Shown here: one piece after another, positions 11,217 to 23,900 of the stretch
Numbering within the stretch: position 1 is the first letter of the stretch
How the letters are laid out: the number at the start of each line of letters is the position of its first letter
DNA from: Perognathus longimembris pacificus
Lineage: Eukaryota > Chordata > Mammalia > Rodentia > Heteromyidae
Direction of reading: 5' to 3'
DNA length: 64,000 nucleotides
Assembly: GCF_023159225.1 (NCBI RefSeq)
Contig: NC_063167.1
Coordinates: 75,995,298-76,059,297, forward strand
The notes under the pieces: generated by a model
What the model was told of the DNA's origin: nothing
The model's database searches: none
The model's input: the letters and a program-made list of their open reading frames with translations, nothing else
Made by a program: the position numbers and the translations under genes

Positions 11217-11458
11217 TTTTTTGTTTCGTGCCAGTACTGGAGCTGGAACTCTGGGCCTGGCTTCTGTCCCTGAGGTCTTTTGCTCAAAACTAGTGCTCTA
11301 CCACGTGAGTCACAACTACACTTCAGGCATTTTTGTGGATAATTGGCAATAAGAGTTCTCTTGAACTTTTCCTGCCCACGCTGGCCTTGAACCCTGATCA
11401 TCAGATCTCAGTCTCTTGAGTAGCTAGGATTCTAGGAATGAGCTATCAGTACCTGGCC
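11217..11458 (-). mobile_element. 7SL/B1-headed SINE with Geo-like tail
   Basis: Lies about 320 bp before MTF2 exon 2. Confidence 0.72.
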
Positions 11459-11780
11459 TAATTCTTTTTCTTTATGGAAATACAGTCATGAGATTCAAGA
11501 CATCCTTTCCTCAAAATTGTGGTCTGCCCGCCTCAGTTCACAGCTGTTGACAGCTGGTGAAATATGTTATAGTGGACTTTTGCTGAATTGTAGTAATGAA
11601 GGAGTATTGAGAATTGTTATTATTTGTTTTAAACTTATTTGGAGAGTATCTATGTCTTGAGCTACTTGTTACATTTCCTTCAAGTTAATGTGTTTAATGG
11701 ACTAAAATATTTGATTAACGTGTCCAATATGTCATTGGTATACGTTCTCTAAATCTTATATTTGGTCTTGTATTCTCCAG

Positions 11781-11979
11781 AGACTCTACAGGAGCAGGTA
11801 ATTCACTGGTCCACAAGCGGTCTCCTTTTCGTCGAAACCAAAAGACCCCAGCATCCTTGACCAAGCTGTCTTTACAGGATGGACATAAAGCCAAAAAGCC
11901 AGCATGTAAATTTGAAGAGGGTCAGGATGTCCTAGCTAGATGGTCAGATGGCTTATTTTATCTTGGAACTATCAAAAAG
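11781..11979 (+). CDS. MTF2: MTF2 exon 2 (residues 2-68)
   Basis: Starts after ctccag; the first base completes Arg2. Encodes the basic N-terminus ([11 protein letters not shown]) and the first half of the Tudor barrel ([16 protein letters not shown]) with cage residues W56 and Y62. The exon ends ATCAAAAAG and the intron starts gcaagt, a GC donor. The nearest GT is 5 nt further on and would shift the frame. Confidence 0.97.
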
Positions 11980-14900
11980 GCAAGTTATATTTTGTTGTTA
12001 TTGTAGTAAATGATTTTCAATTTAACCTTGTGTTTATATGTTTAAGAAATTATCAAATTCCTCTGTATTGCAGATAAACATATTGAAACAGAGCTGCTTC
12101 ATCATATTTGAAGACAGTTCTAAATCCTGGGTTCTCTGGAAGGACATTCAAACAGGCAGGTGCTACTATTTCTCTTGAACATGTTTTATGCTAAATTTTG
12201 AGTTTGCAATTTATCATCTTTTGTTGTTGGCTGTTGAATACATTGCACTGAGGGGCCTGCCCAGTGAATGCTCCACCTCATATGTTATACTAGTGAACTG
12301 TAGTTGATCTTTTTTCACTCTACACTAATACTATCCTTAGAATTATGGGTTGATATTAGCTCTGTGGAATAGTATTTGCCTAGAAAGTATGAACATCTGG
12401 GTTCGATACTTGGTACCATACAAAAAGAAAAAAAAAACACCTATCCTTAGAATTATTAAGGATCACTTGTTGGTTATTTTACTTTTTGTAGTGTCAGGAA
12501 AGTAGCACACTTGTAGTTGATATAGAAGAGAACAAGTAAATTGGAGAACTGCATTATGGTAGATCAATGGTAATAGTTGGTGTTTTTCCTCCATAAGAAA
12601 CTTGCAAATTCTTTCTCTATCTCTCTTAACTTATTAAATTTAGAGTAATTTTAACTTGTAATATACTCAAAGTTTACATAAATTTGGGAAAGATGAAGTA
12701 ATCATGTTAGTAAAAAAAGTGGCACAAAATTTATATCATTTAGTCCATCACACAAGTTTGAAAGTTTTTTTTTTTTTTCCCTAGTCCTGGGGCTTGAACT
12801 GGGCACTGTCCTTAAGCTTCTTTTATTCAAAGTTAGCACTCTACCACTTGAGCCACAGCTCCACTTCCAGCCTTTACTGAGGAATTGAACCCTGGGCTTC
12901 ATGAAAGGTTAACAGCCTAGTATTTTTTGTTGTATTGTTTTTTTCTGTGAAATGACATACTTGCATTACTGGTGGCAATATAACTTCCTATTAACTGTTA
13001 TATTAAATGTTTACAACATACTGTTTATTCAATAAGCATACTTACAGCTTTTTTTTTTGCGCGGGGGTCGGGGGGGTTCTGGTCATGTGGCTTGAACTCA
13101 GGGCCTGTGCACTATCCCTCTTCAGCTCAGGGATATTGCTGTACTACTTTGAGCCCCAGCACCAGTTCGGTTCTGGAGTTTTATTGGAGATTAGTCTCAT
13201 GGATTTTCTTGCCTGGGCTGGCTTTGAGCCACGATCCTCAGATCTCAGCCTCTTGAGTAGCTAGGATTACAGGTGTGAGCCACCAGCACCTGACTAGCAT
13301 TTTTTTTTTATTTATAAGAAAAATTCGGGGGCTGGGGATATGGCCTAGTGGCTAGAGTGCTTGCCTCCTATACATGAAGCCCTGGGCTCGATTCCCCAGC
13401 ACCACATACATAGAAAATGGCCAGAAGTGGCGCTGTGGCTCAAGTGGCAGAGTGCTAGCCTTGAGGAAAAAGAAGCCAGGGAAGGTGCTCAGGCCCTGAG
13501 TCCAAGGCCCAGGAATGGCAAAAAAAAAAAGAAAAAAAAAAAAAAAAAGAAAAAGAAAAAAGAAAAATTCAAGAAGATTAAAATAAATGAAAAAAGTGTT
13601 TACTATAACTTTATTTAATTTTTTATTTTATCTTATTCTTTTTTGGGGGGTGTTGGTGGCTCATGCCTTTAATCTTACTACTCAGGAAATCTGATTAGTG
13701 AGATTTGAGAATAAATGTTCAAAGCCTGATCAAGCAGTCAAATCTTTCTCCAAATTTGGAGACTCTTTATCTCCAACTGACCAGCAAAATGCTGGAAGGT
13801 GAGCCATGGCTCAAGTGATAAGAGTGCCAAACAAGTGTGAAAAAGTTGAGTTGAGAGCACAAGGCCTGAAGTTCAAGCCCCCAAGTATTGCTTAGGAAAA
13901 AAAAGCAAATAACTTAAAAAAAAAATGTTCCTGAGGACTTTTTTTGGGGGGCAGTTGACTCATGGCCTAGACTCTGTCCCTGAGCCTCTTTGTGCTAAAT
14001 GCTAGTACTTGCCACTTGAGCCACTATGCCACTTCCAGCTTTTAAGTGGTTAATTGGAGACAAGAATCTCAGGAGACCTTTCTGCCCTGGCTGGCTTTGA
14101 ACCACAGTCCTCAGAGCTCAGCCTCCTAAGTAGCTAGGATTATAGGCGTGAGCCACCAGTGCCTGGCCAAATGGTCATTTTTTTGGTAACGTGTGTGTGT
14201 GTGCGCGCGCGCGCGTGCCTATGACCCTGTATATGTTTATATGTGTGTTTATAATTTAGACCTAATTTCCATATATGGGAGAAAGCATGTTTCCTTTGTC
14301 TCTGAGCCTGATTCATTTCAATTAACATAATTTTTCTAGATCTTTCCATTTCCTTGCAAATGACATACTTTTTGATGCATGAGAAAAATTTCATTGTGTA
14401 TATTTATACTTACTATGTTTTGGGAACTAATTTAAAGTATTCCCTTTCACTAAAGCAGATTAAGTTATAAATTTAGACAGTCAAGCATCTTAAGTTAGAG
14501 ACAATAAGAACAGATAAAGAGAAAACACATTTTGTGTACTGTATTTTGTCTTGTGAAACATTTTAATCTAGTTGACAAACATCCTTCTACCCACTGACCC
14601 TAAAAGTTGTATGAATTCATCGTTTTGTTTTTCCTTTTGCTTTTGTTGTTCTGTGGGTCATGGGGCTTGAACTCAGGGCCTGGGTACTGTCCCTGAGCTC
14701 TTTTTGCTCAAGACTAGCATTCTACCACTTTGAGTCAAAGCTCCACTTCTGGTTTTTGAGTAGTTAATTCGAGATAAGACTTTCCTCTCCCTGACTGGCT
14801 TTGAACTGTGATCCTTAGATCTCAGCCTCCTGAGTAGCTAGGATTATAGGTGTTAGTCACTGGTGCCCAATTTTTTTGGGAAAATTTTTATTAAAAGTAG

Positions 14901-17900
14901 TTGTTCAAAAATGTTTCAGTTCTTCATTACTGTTTAAAATATTCCAGGAGCCACTGGAAGTGGGGAAATGGTCTGTACAATATGTCAAGAAGAGTATTCA
15001 GAAGCTCCCAATGAAATGGTTATATGTGATAAGTGTGGCCAAGGTAATCATTAATTTTTTTAAAATATTGTAGCAAAGTTTTATTGTATACTGAATGCCC
15101 CTTTTGAAGATTTATGACTTCAAAAAATATACTTCAGATTATTAATTTGTAGCCATTATCCTGTTTTGTTTTGTTTTTTTTTGTTGTTGTTGTTGTTTTT
15201 GTTTTTTTTTGCCCGTCCTGGGCCTTGGACTCAGGGCCTGAGCACTGTCCCTGACTCTGCCCCTTGAGCCACAGCGCCACTTCTGGCCGTTTTCTATATA
15301 TGTGGTGCTGGGGAATCGAACCCAGGGCCTCATGTATACAAGGCAAGCACTCTTGCTAGTAGGCCATATTCCCAGCCCTCATTATCCTGTTTATTAGTTG
15401 GGATATAGGAAACGGTAAACTCACTTGTGTTCTGGAAATCCTATTATTTATTAATACAATAGAATTTGCTTAATGCTCTTTTTTGATATTAAGGGTATCA
15501 TCAGTTGTGTCATACACCTCATATTGATTCGAGTGTGATTGATTCAGATGAAAAATGGCTGTGTCGGCAGTGTGTTTTTGCAACAACAACAAAGGTATCT
15601 TGGTGGATAAATGGGATTTATAAGACATTTCCGTTGTAATGATTGGAAATAGAAAGTTTATGTGAATCGGATTAAGCATTCAGTCAGTGCTAGTTAGAAT
15701 TATTTGATTAATGATCCTGAAGTAACTTGTTTTTTTTTTTTTTTCTTTCTAAACTTGGTATGGGAATTGGAAGTTATTTGAAAGACAACAAAATAAGTAG
15801 ATTATCAATTAGTTTGTGATCTGATAGAAAAGTAGAATTTTTTCAGAAAAGTATCAAGACTTTTAAATTATGAAATTATAAATCATAGTGTTGTGTATAA
15901 ATGTTTCACTTTCCCTCTTCAAACTAATTTTTTTCCTCTAATATATAGAGGGGTGGTGCGCTTAAGAAAGGACCAAATGCCAAAGCATTGCAAGTCATGA
16001 AGCAGACATTACCCTATAGTGTGGCAGACCTTGAATGGGATGCAGGCCATAAAACCAATGTCCAGCAGTGTTACTGTTATTGTGGAGGACCTGGAGAGTA
16101 AGTAGTTTTAATGCCCTTCAAATAACTTATTTGCTTATTATTTTTCATTATCTTTTTTTTTTTTTTGAGACAGGATCTTGAACTGGAGATCTGTTACTTC
16201 AGTCTCCTGAGTAGTGAGATTATAGGTATATACCACCTGTGCCAGCTTGTCTTAATATTCTTGCTGATTGTGGCATAAGAGCGATAAAGAATTCCAAATG
16301 TATTAGTAAAGAATACTAAAGTGAGAATATTACCATCATTTCATTAACACACAAAGAAACCTCTCATCTTGTTATTGCTTATGTCTATGTATTTAAAAGT
16401 CTTAAGGCTAGTTATTTGGGTCAATTAAAGTAAATAAATGGTTAAGGGCCCGTAATGTGGCTTAATCGTAGAGTGCTTGCCTAGCATGCATGAATGAAGC
16501 CCTTGATTCCTCAGTAGCACATAAGCAGAAAAAGCTTAAGTGGCACTGTGGCTCAAGTGGTAGAGCGCAAGCCTTGAGCAAAAGAAGCTCAGGGACAGTG
16601 CCCAGGCCCCGAGTTCATGCCTAGGACCGGCAGAAAAACAACCACAACTAATGGTTAATATCCATATACCTTATAAAATAAGCATAGAAAGCACTGACAA
16701 TAGAGAGAGACTCACTGATATTTACTTTGTTTCATTGGATGAATGTAATTGTTCATTTTCGCATATTAAATGGAATTATAACTTTATACAACTACTTAAT
16801 AATAAAAAAAACTGGTAAAGAGGGGCTGGGGATATGGCCTAGTGGCAAGAGTGCTTGCCTCGTATACATGAGGCCCTGGGTTCAATTCCCAAGCACCACA
16901 TATACAGAAAATGGCCAGAAGTGGCGCTGTGGCAAAAAGAAGCCAGGGACAGTGCTCAGGCCCTGAGTCCAAGCCCCAGGACTGGCCAAAAACAAACAAA
17001 CAAAAAAAACTGATAAAGAGAAAAGAATGTTAAAACAGATGAACCTAGAACAAAGCATGCTAAGTGAAGTAAGCCAAGTTCAGAGAATCGACTCATGTTC
17101 TCATGTGGATGCTAGATCTGATATACACTGGAACTTGGTAAATTATACAGGATTCTAGGCATTCACATACAGTGAAACCAAAGGTGGATATTCTTAGGGG
17201 AGAAACACAAAGGTGCAATGCCTATGTGCATTTGATAATATAAAATAGTATTTATTGAAATTAAACTTAAGGAAATGGAAATGAGATTTTTTCTTTGTTC
17301 TTTTTGTCTCGTTTGTTCATTTATCTGTCTTTAGAAGGGTAAGGGTATGGATATAGACAATATTACTGAAAATGAACTATACAACTTGTGGATGGAGATG
17401 GGTGGGGAAAATCTGTGAGAGAAGGGAAGGAGTGACCTTGTCCAAAAAGAAATGTACTGGATGTAACTGTAACCCCTCTGTACATCACTTTTATAAAAAG
17501 GACAAATAGATAAGTAAAAAACAAAAAACACAAGCAATTGGGGCTGGCAATGTGCTTGCCTAGCATGCATGAAGCCCTGGGTTTTGATTTCTCAATAGCA
17601 CATATATAGAAAAAGGCCAGAAGTAGCACTGTGGCTCAAGTGGCAGAGTGCTAACCTTGAGCAAACAGAAGCCAGTGACAGTGCTCAAGCCCTGAGTCCA
17701 CGCCCCAGGACTGGCAACAAAAACAAAACAAATAAACAAAAAATAGTAATTCTAACCTTTGCTTTTTTTTTTTTTTGTAGCTGGTATTTAAAAATGCTAC
17801 AGTGCTGTAAATGTAAGCAGTGGTTTCATGAAGCTTGTGTGCAATGCCTTCAAAAGCCAATGCTATTTGGAGATAGGTAAGAAGAACATTGGGACTAAAT

Positions 17901-20900
17901 TGATTTTTTTTTTGTGATAAATTTATAATTTGGTCGTTTTGTGGTTTTATGTTTCTAAAAATAGGTGTTGTTTTTCAGCTTGTTTTTTTTAGTGGTGGTA
18001 GAGCTTGAACACTGGGTCTAGGCACTGTCCTTGATCTCTTTACCTCAAGGCTAGGGCTCTGCCACTTTAGCCTCAGTTCTACTTCTGGTTTTCTGGTTAT
18101 TAATTGGAGATAAGAGTCTCATGGACTTTCCTGCCATGTCTGGCTTTGAACCGTGATCCTCTGAGCTTTCTTGATCAAGGGTAGCACCCTTATCACTTGA
18201 GCCATAGCTACACTTCAGCTATACTTCTTTAGCTCTCTCTCTGTCTCTCTGTCTCTGTCTGGCTGTGTCTCTGTCTCTGTCTCTCTTTCTCTGGTTAATT
18301 GGAGATAAGAGTTTGATGGACTTTCTTGCCTGGGCTTGCTTTGAACCAAAATCTTCAGCTCTCGGCCTCCTTAATAACTGGAATTACAGGCAGGAGCTAC
18401 CAATCATTTGTGAGTCATTGGTGCTATTGTTATATTGTTATTGGTGCTTTCTTTCCTTTTTTTTTTTGCCAGTTCTGAACTCAGGACTGAGCTCAGGGCC
18501 TGAGCACTGTCCCTGGCTTCTTTTTGCTCAAGGATAGCACTCTACCACTTGAGCCATGGCACCACTTCTGGCCTTTTCTGTTTATGTGCTACTGACCAGT
18601 GGAACCCAGAGCTTCATATATGCTAGGCAAGCACTCTACCACTAAGCCACATTCCCAGTCCTGGTGCTTTCCTTTCAAGAAAATCAATGAAACTGTATGA
18701 TGGACAGTTGCATAAAAAATTCAAGATCTTGTTATGTACACAATTTGTACCTTAGATACAGAGAAGTTCTAAATGGGGACCTAATGTTCTTTCTAATACT
18801 ACGATAGCCATGTGAGCTTTAGAAAGAAAAAAAGAATAGAAAATTTGATATTTAAAAATATAATTTCCAATCTTGTTTAATAAAAACATTACCTTTCTTT
18901 TCTTTCTTTCTTTTCATTTATTTATTTATTTTTGGTCAGCCATGGAGCTTGAACTCCAGGGCCTGAGCCCTGTCCCTGAGCTTTTTTGCCCAAAGCTAGT
19001 GCTCTGCCATTTAAGCCACAGTGCCACTTCCAGTTTTCTGGTGGTGAATTGGAGGTAAGAGTCTTTTGGAATTTCCTGCCCAGGCAGGCTTCAAACTGTC
19101 ATTCTCAGATCTCAGCCTCCTCTGGTGCCCATAGCGTATTACTGTATTTTTCACTTTAGGAGTGTGTAACCTTATCTTCTTTGGACTTTTATCTTACCAA
19201 ATTATTTTGAGTGTCAAATAAAATAACATATGTAGAAGCAGTCATCTTAATTCTTGGCAGATATGAGCCATTACTAAGCCATGAGTATATAGCAATCAGT
19301 GAGCTTCAGAGGTTTTTAATGGTTAAATAAATTCTCATTTCTCCAGATACAAGTTGTTTCATTATTTGTTATTTCAAAATAAATGCATAAATCACAGATA
19401 ATGTCATAATTGAAATTACACCAGTGGTAGTATCTTCATTTGCTGATGGTACAATATAATTGTTAAATAGCTTACATTTTCTCTTGGTTACTCAGTATAA
19501 AACTTTTTCCTTTTTTCCTTAGGTTTTATACATTTATTTGTTCTGTCTGCAGTTCTGGACCCGAATACCTCAAACGTCTACCACTACAGTGGTAAGCAGG
19601 ACAGCATTTCTGCTTTTAAAAAAAATTCTTCAGCCTACATTTACTGGGCATACATTAAAAATACTATTTTTTATACTTGCTTTATTTCTCTTATTTATTC
19701 TTGTCTTATTCCATTTTCACTAATGATTATCTTCTTTTATTGGTAACTTAGTAGCACTATCCATAATTGAATGGAGTAAATATAGCTTTCAGACATATTT
19801 TAGATCCTTAGTTCTTAGTCATGTTTTTAGTTCTTTTGTACCTTCAGAGTAGGTACAGTACAAGAGACGTGGGGCTAGACAGTGTGATTTTCAGTTTTCG
19901 TGTGGGGTGTATGATGAATTTGGGAGGTTTATCAATAAATATTTCAGTGTTTACAAGTTTTATTGTGTTACATGTATTTTAGGAACATATAAGATTTAAG
20001 TCCTAATTCAGATCTTAAAAACCTAGTAAAGTATGCTGTTTTATGACTTATATAATAGTGAATACAATAAATCTTGATTTATAGAAATATTGTATTGTTA
20101 GACCTTTTTTGAGTGCATTTTACAAAGTAATTATGTCTTCTAGTTTGTAATCTTATTCAGGATAAATAACTGTTTAGCTAATGTTTTTCAGTTTTTCCAT
20201 ATATAATAATTTGGCATATTGTGAATATGACTTAGGACTTTGATCTTTATCACCTAAGTACTTCATTTAATTGTTCTAGATTTTAAAAGAAACTGTCTTA
20301 TTTCTGAACAGTAACCCCAAACATTGTTTTCGTATATTTTGGTTATGTTTGGATTCCAGGGTAGATATAGCACACCTATGCCTTTACAACCTAAGTGTTA
20401 TTCACAAGAAGAAATACTTTGATTCTGAACTTGAGCTTATGACATACATTAATGAAAACTGGGATAGATTGCACCCTGGCGAGGTAGGTGGTCATAGAGC
20501 TAATTTTATTAGCTACTTGATGTCTATTTTGTTTTGGTATTATAAAAAGCAAATAAGACATATCTATCAGACAAGATTGTCTGAATTTTATTTTTAGTTC
20601 TGATAAGCATTGGTAAGGTTATCAGATTCAACCTCATTCTTTGTTTGCTGCATTGACTCTGGAAAATTATAAATGGAGAAAGTAAATGGACTTATCTCCA
20701 AGTTTTAAAGTGAGAATTTTCATAGTTAAAGAGGGCAGGAAAAATCCTATCTGTTCAATAGCTTACTGATGGTTCCATTTCTTTTTATGTGTTCTGTAAA
20801 CTTACAGGTGTAACTGGCATTCTTCTTCCCTCTAGTAGGTTTTTCCCTTAAATAATTGACTTCAGGAAATAAGTCCCATAATACTACAGTAATGAGTTGT

Positions 20901-23900
20901 AAAGATAGCTGAGTTGGAGATTATATTCTCTCACTGTAAAAAAATCTATGCTAGTTTTATAAAGCCTTGAAAAACAATATAAAAAACAATGTATGCTGGG
21001 CTGGGAATATGGCCTAGTGGCAAGAGTGCTTGCCTCATATACATGAAGCCCTGGGTTCAATTCCCCAGCACCACATATACAGAAAACGGCCACAGGTGGC
21101 GCTGTGGCTCAAGTGGCAGAGTGCTAGCCTTGAGCAAAAAGAAGCCAGGGACAGTGCTCAGGCCTTGAGTCCAAGCCCCTGGACTGGCAAAACAAAAACA
21201 AAACAAAACAAAAAAACAATGTATGCTCATTGAAAAATACTCTTTTCTTTTCTTTCTTTCTTTCTTTTTTTTTTTTTTTTGCCAGTCCTGGGCCTTGAAC
21301 TCAGGGCCTGAGCACTGTCCCTGGCTTGTTCTTGCTCAAGGCTAGCACTCTGCCACTTGAGCCACAGCGCCACTTCTGGCCGTTTTCTATATATGTGGTG
21401 CTGGGGAATTGAACCCAGGGCTTGTGTATACAAGGCAAGCACTCTTGCCACTAGGCCATATTCCCAGCCCTGAAAAATGCTCTTGAAGTAGAATAATATA
21501 GAAAGGAAAGAAATTAGAATAAGTTCAAAAATTATTTTTAGTATTTAAAATTACTAAGATATGAAATATGAACTACTCTTCATAGAAAACTAAAAAAAAA
21601 AGTTTAACATATGTGTTATCAGTCCTGTACTACTTTTGAGGTTAAATATACAAATTTGACCTTTAGGGAGAAGTTGAGCATTTGTTGAAGCTTTTTGGAA
21701 CAAGTTTATAAAGTTCATATTAAATAGAATATTAAGGAATTTTTTGTTGTTTTATGGGGGCACTAGCAACATAGCAACATGCACATTTGTTTTGTTAGTA
21801 CCTCAGCTACTTAAAAAAAAGGTAATTCCAGGCTGGGGATATGGCCTAGTGGCAAGAGAGCTTGCCTCGTATACATGAAGCCCTGGGTTCCATTCCCCAG
21901 CACCACATATACAGAAAATGGCCAGAAGTGGCGCTGTGGCTCAAGTGGCAGAGTGCTAGCCTTGAGCAAAAAGAAGCCAGGGACAGTGCTCAGGCCCTGA
22001 GTCCAAGGCCCAGGACTGGCCAAAAAAGAAAAAAAAGGTATTTCCAAATTCAGTTGATGTAGATGTTTTGAGTACTAGGTATTGTACTCTGATACTATTT
22101 CTTGTTTTCTGATGAGATGGGTTTTGAAAGTCAAGTTTGAAAGTGATGGAGTAAAGGTTTGATAAGTTCAGTAAACCAGTTATAAGAAAGTAGGTGTAAG
22201 GCATTAGTAGATACCTTAGTGCTTTTCATCTTAACATTTAATGCCCTAATGCATTTGCTTTAAAATTCTTACCATTATCCTTTCAACACTTTACATAAAT
22301 ATACATTTGTATACTTGATAGTATATTTTATGATGATATGTAGGTTATAGGCAATATGTATAAAAACTTGAAAGTTGTGTCTTTTTCTACTGCTACCAAT
22401 TTTCCTAAAATGTATACATTTAAATTTAGATTTTGAGTCTGAAAAAAAAAGATATAAAAATTACAGTTAGATTGTTGTGTTTATGGATTTCAGATATATA
22501 CCCAACTGAACTTCTTATACATTCTGGAAAAAAAAATTGTAGTATACTAATACTTATTTTCGCTATCTGTAGCCTGTAAAGTTTTATCTTAGAAATAAGA
22601 AAGGTAGCCCAGTGACAAGCTCAGTCTCCCAGCACAGCAGAGAAAGAGCAAAAGAAAATACAAAAGCAAATGTGTTTAGTTACTTGTAATCATTTCACAT
22701 CGTTCCTTCTCTTTATTAAGTAAAAAAACACACATTTATTAGAATAATGGACTAGATAACAACTTGAAGCTTAGGCTTTCAATTCTGTTACTAGTCTCAT
22801 ATACACACATATACATTTGTATTATGTATGCGTGCGTGTGCAGATACAGGATCTTAAATTCAAGACATTGAGCTCTCACTTGGCTTTTTTGCTCAAGGCT
22901 GGTACTGTTATTACTTGAGCCACGGGTCAATTATTGGCTTTTCTGCTAGTTAATTGAAGGTCAGACTATCATAGGCTTTCCTACCCAGGCTAATATCGAA
23001 CCCTGAAACTCAGAGCTCAGCCTTCAGAGTAGCTAAGGGATTATAGGCTTGAGACACCAGTGCCTGGCTATGATTCCTTTTACTAGCAGTTGCAAAATAT
23101 TAAACTTGGCTTGACTCAGTGGGTCACCTAGCTACCCTAGTGGTAGATAAGAGTAAAGGAGGTTAGCAGCCAAGGAGATCAGGCTAGCCTAGGCAAAATG
23201 TTATATAGTGAGATCCTCCTTCCTACCTCAGTTAATAAAACCTGTCATGTTCTTGTCATGCCATCTAACCAGGAGGCATAAATCATAAATAAGAGCACAG
23301 ACTAGGCAGTCCTGAGCAAAAAGGGTGGGAGCATGGCTTAAGTGGTAGAGGCATTCCAAAACTTGTTTTGGAGATAATCATTTAATATGGAAAGGCAAGT
23401 TTTAACTTAATGTATCATATATCCTTGTTCTTAGTTGACTAAAAAAAACTATCAGGAAGTTATCATAGTCTTGTTACATTTCCTTATGTGGGTGTTCTTT
23501 TTTTTTTGTTTTATTTTGCCAGTCCTGGGCTTGGACTCAGGGCCTGAGCACTGTCCTGGGCTTCTTTTTGCTCAAGGCTAGCACTGTACCACTTGAGCCA
23601 CAGCGCCACTTCTGGGCATTTTCTATATATGTGGTGATGGGGAATCGAACCCTGGGCTTCATGTATACAAGGCAGGCACTCTTGCCACTAGGCCATATTC
23701 CCAGCCACTCCTTATGTGGTTTTTTTTTTTTGGCGGGGGGGGGGGGGCAGTCCTGGGTCTTGGACTCAGGGCCTGAGCACTGTCCTGGCTTCTTTTTGTT
23801 GAAGGCTAGCACTCTGCACAACTTCCAGCTTTTTCTTTCTTTTTTTTTTTTGGCCAGTCCTGGGCCTTGGACTCAGAGCCTGAGCACTGTCCCTGGCTTC

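Noticed and set aside
20349..20597. 82-residue ORF as a small gene
   Set aside because: It is MTF2 exon 9 with read-through into flanking introns; splice sites and homology define 20360-20483.
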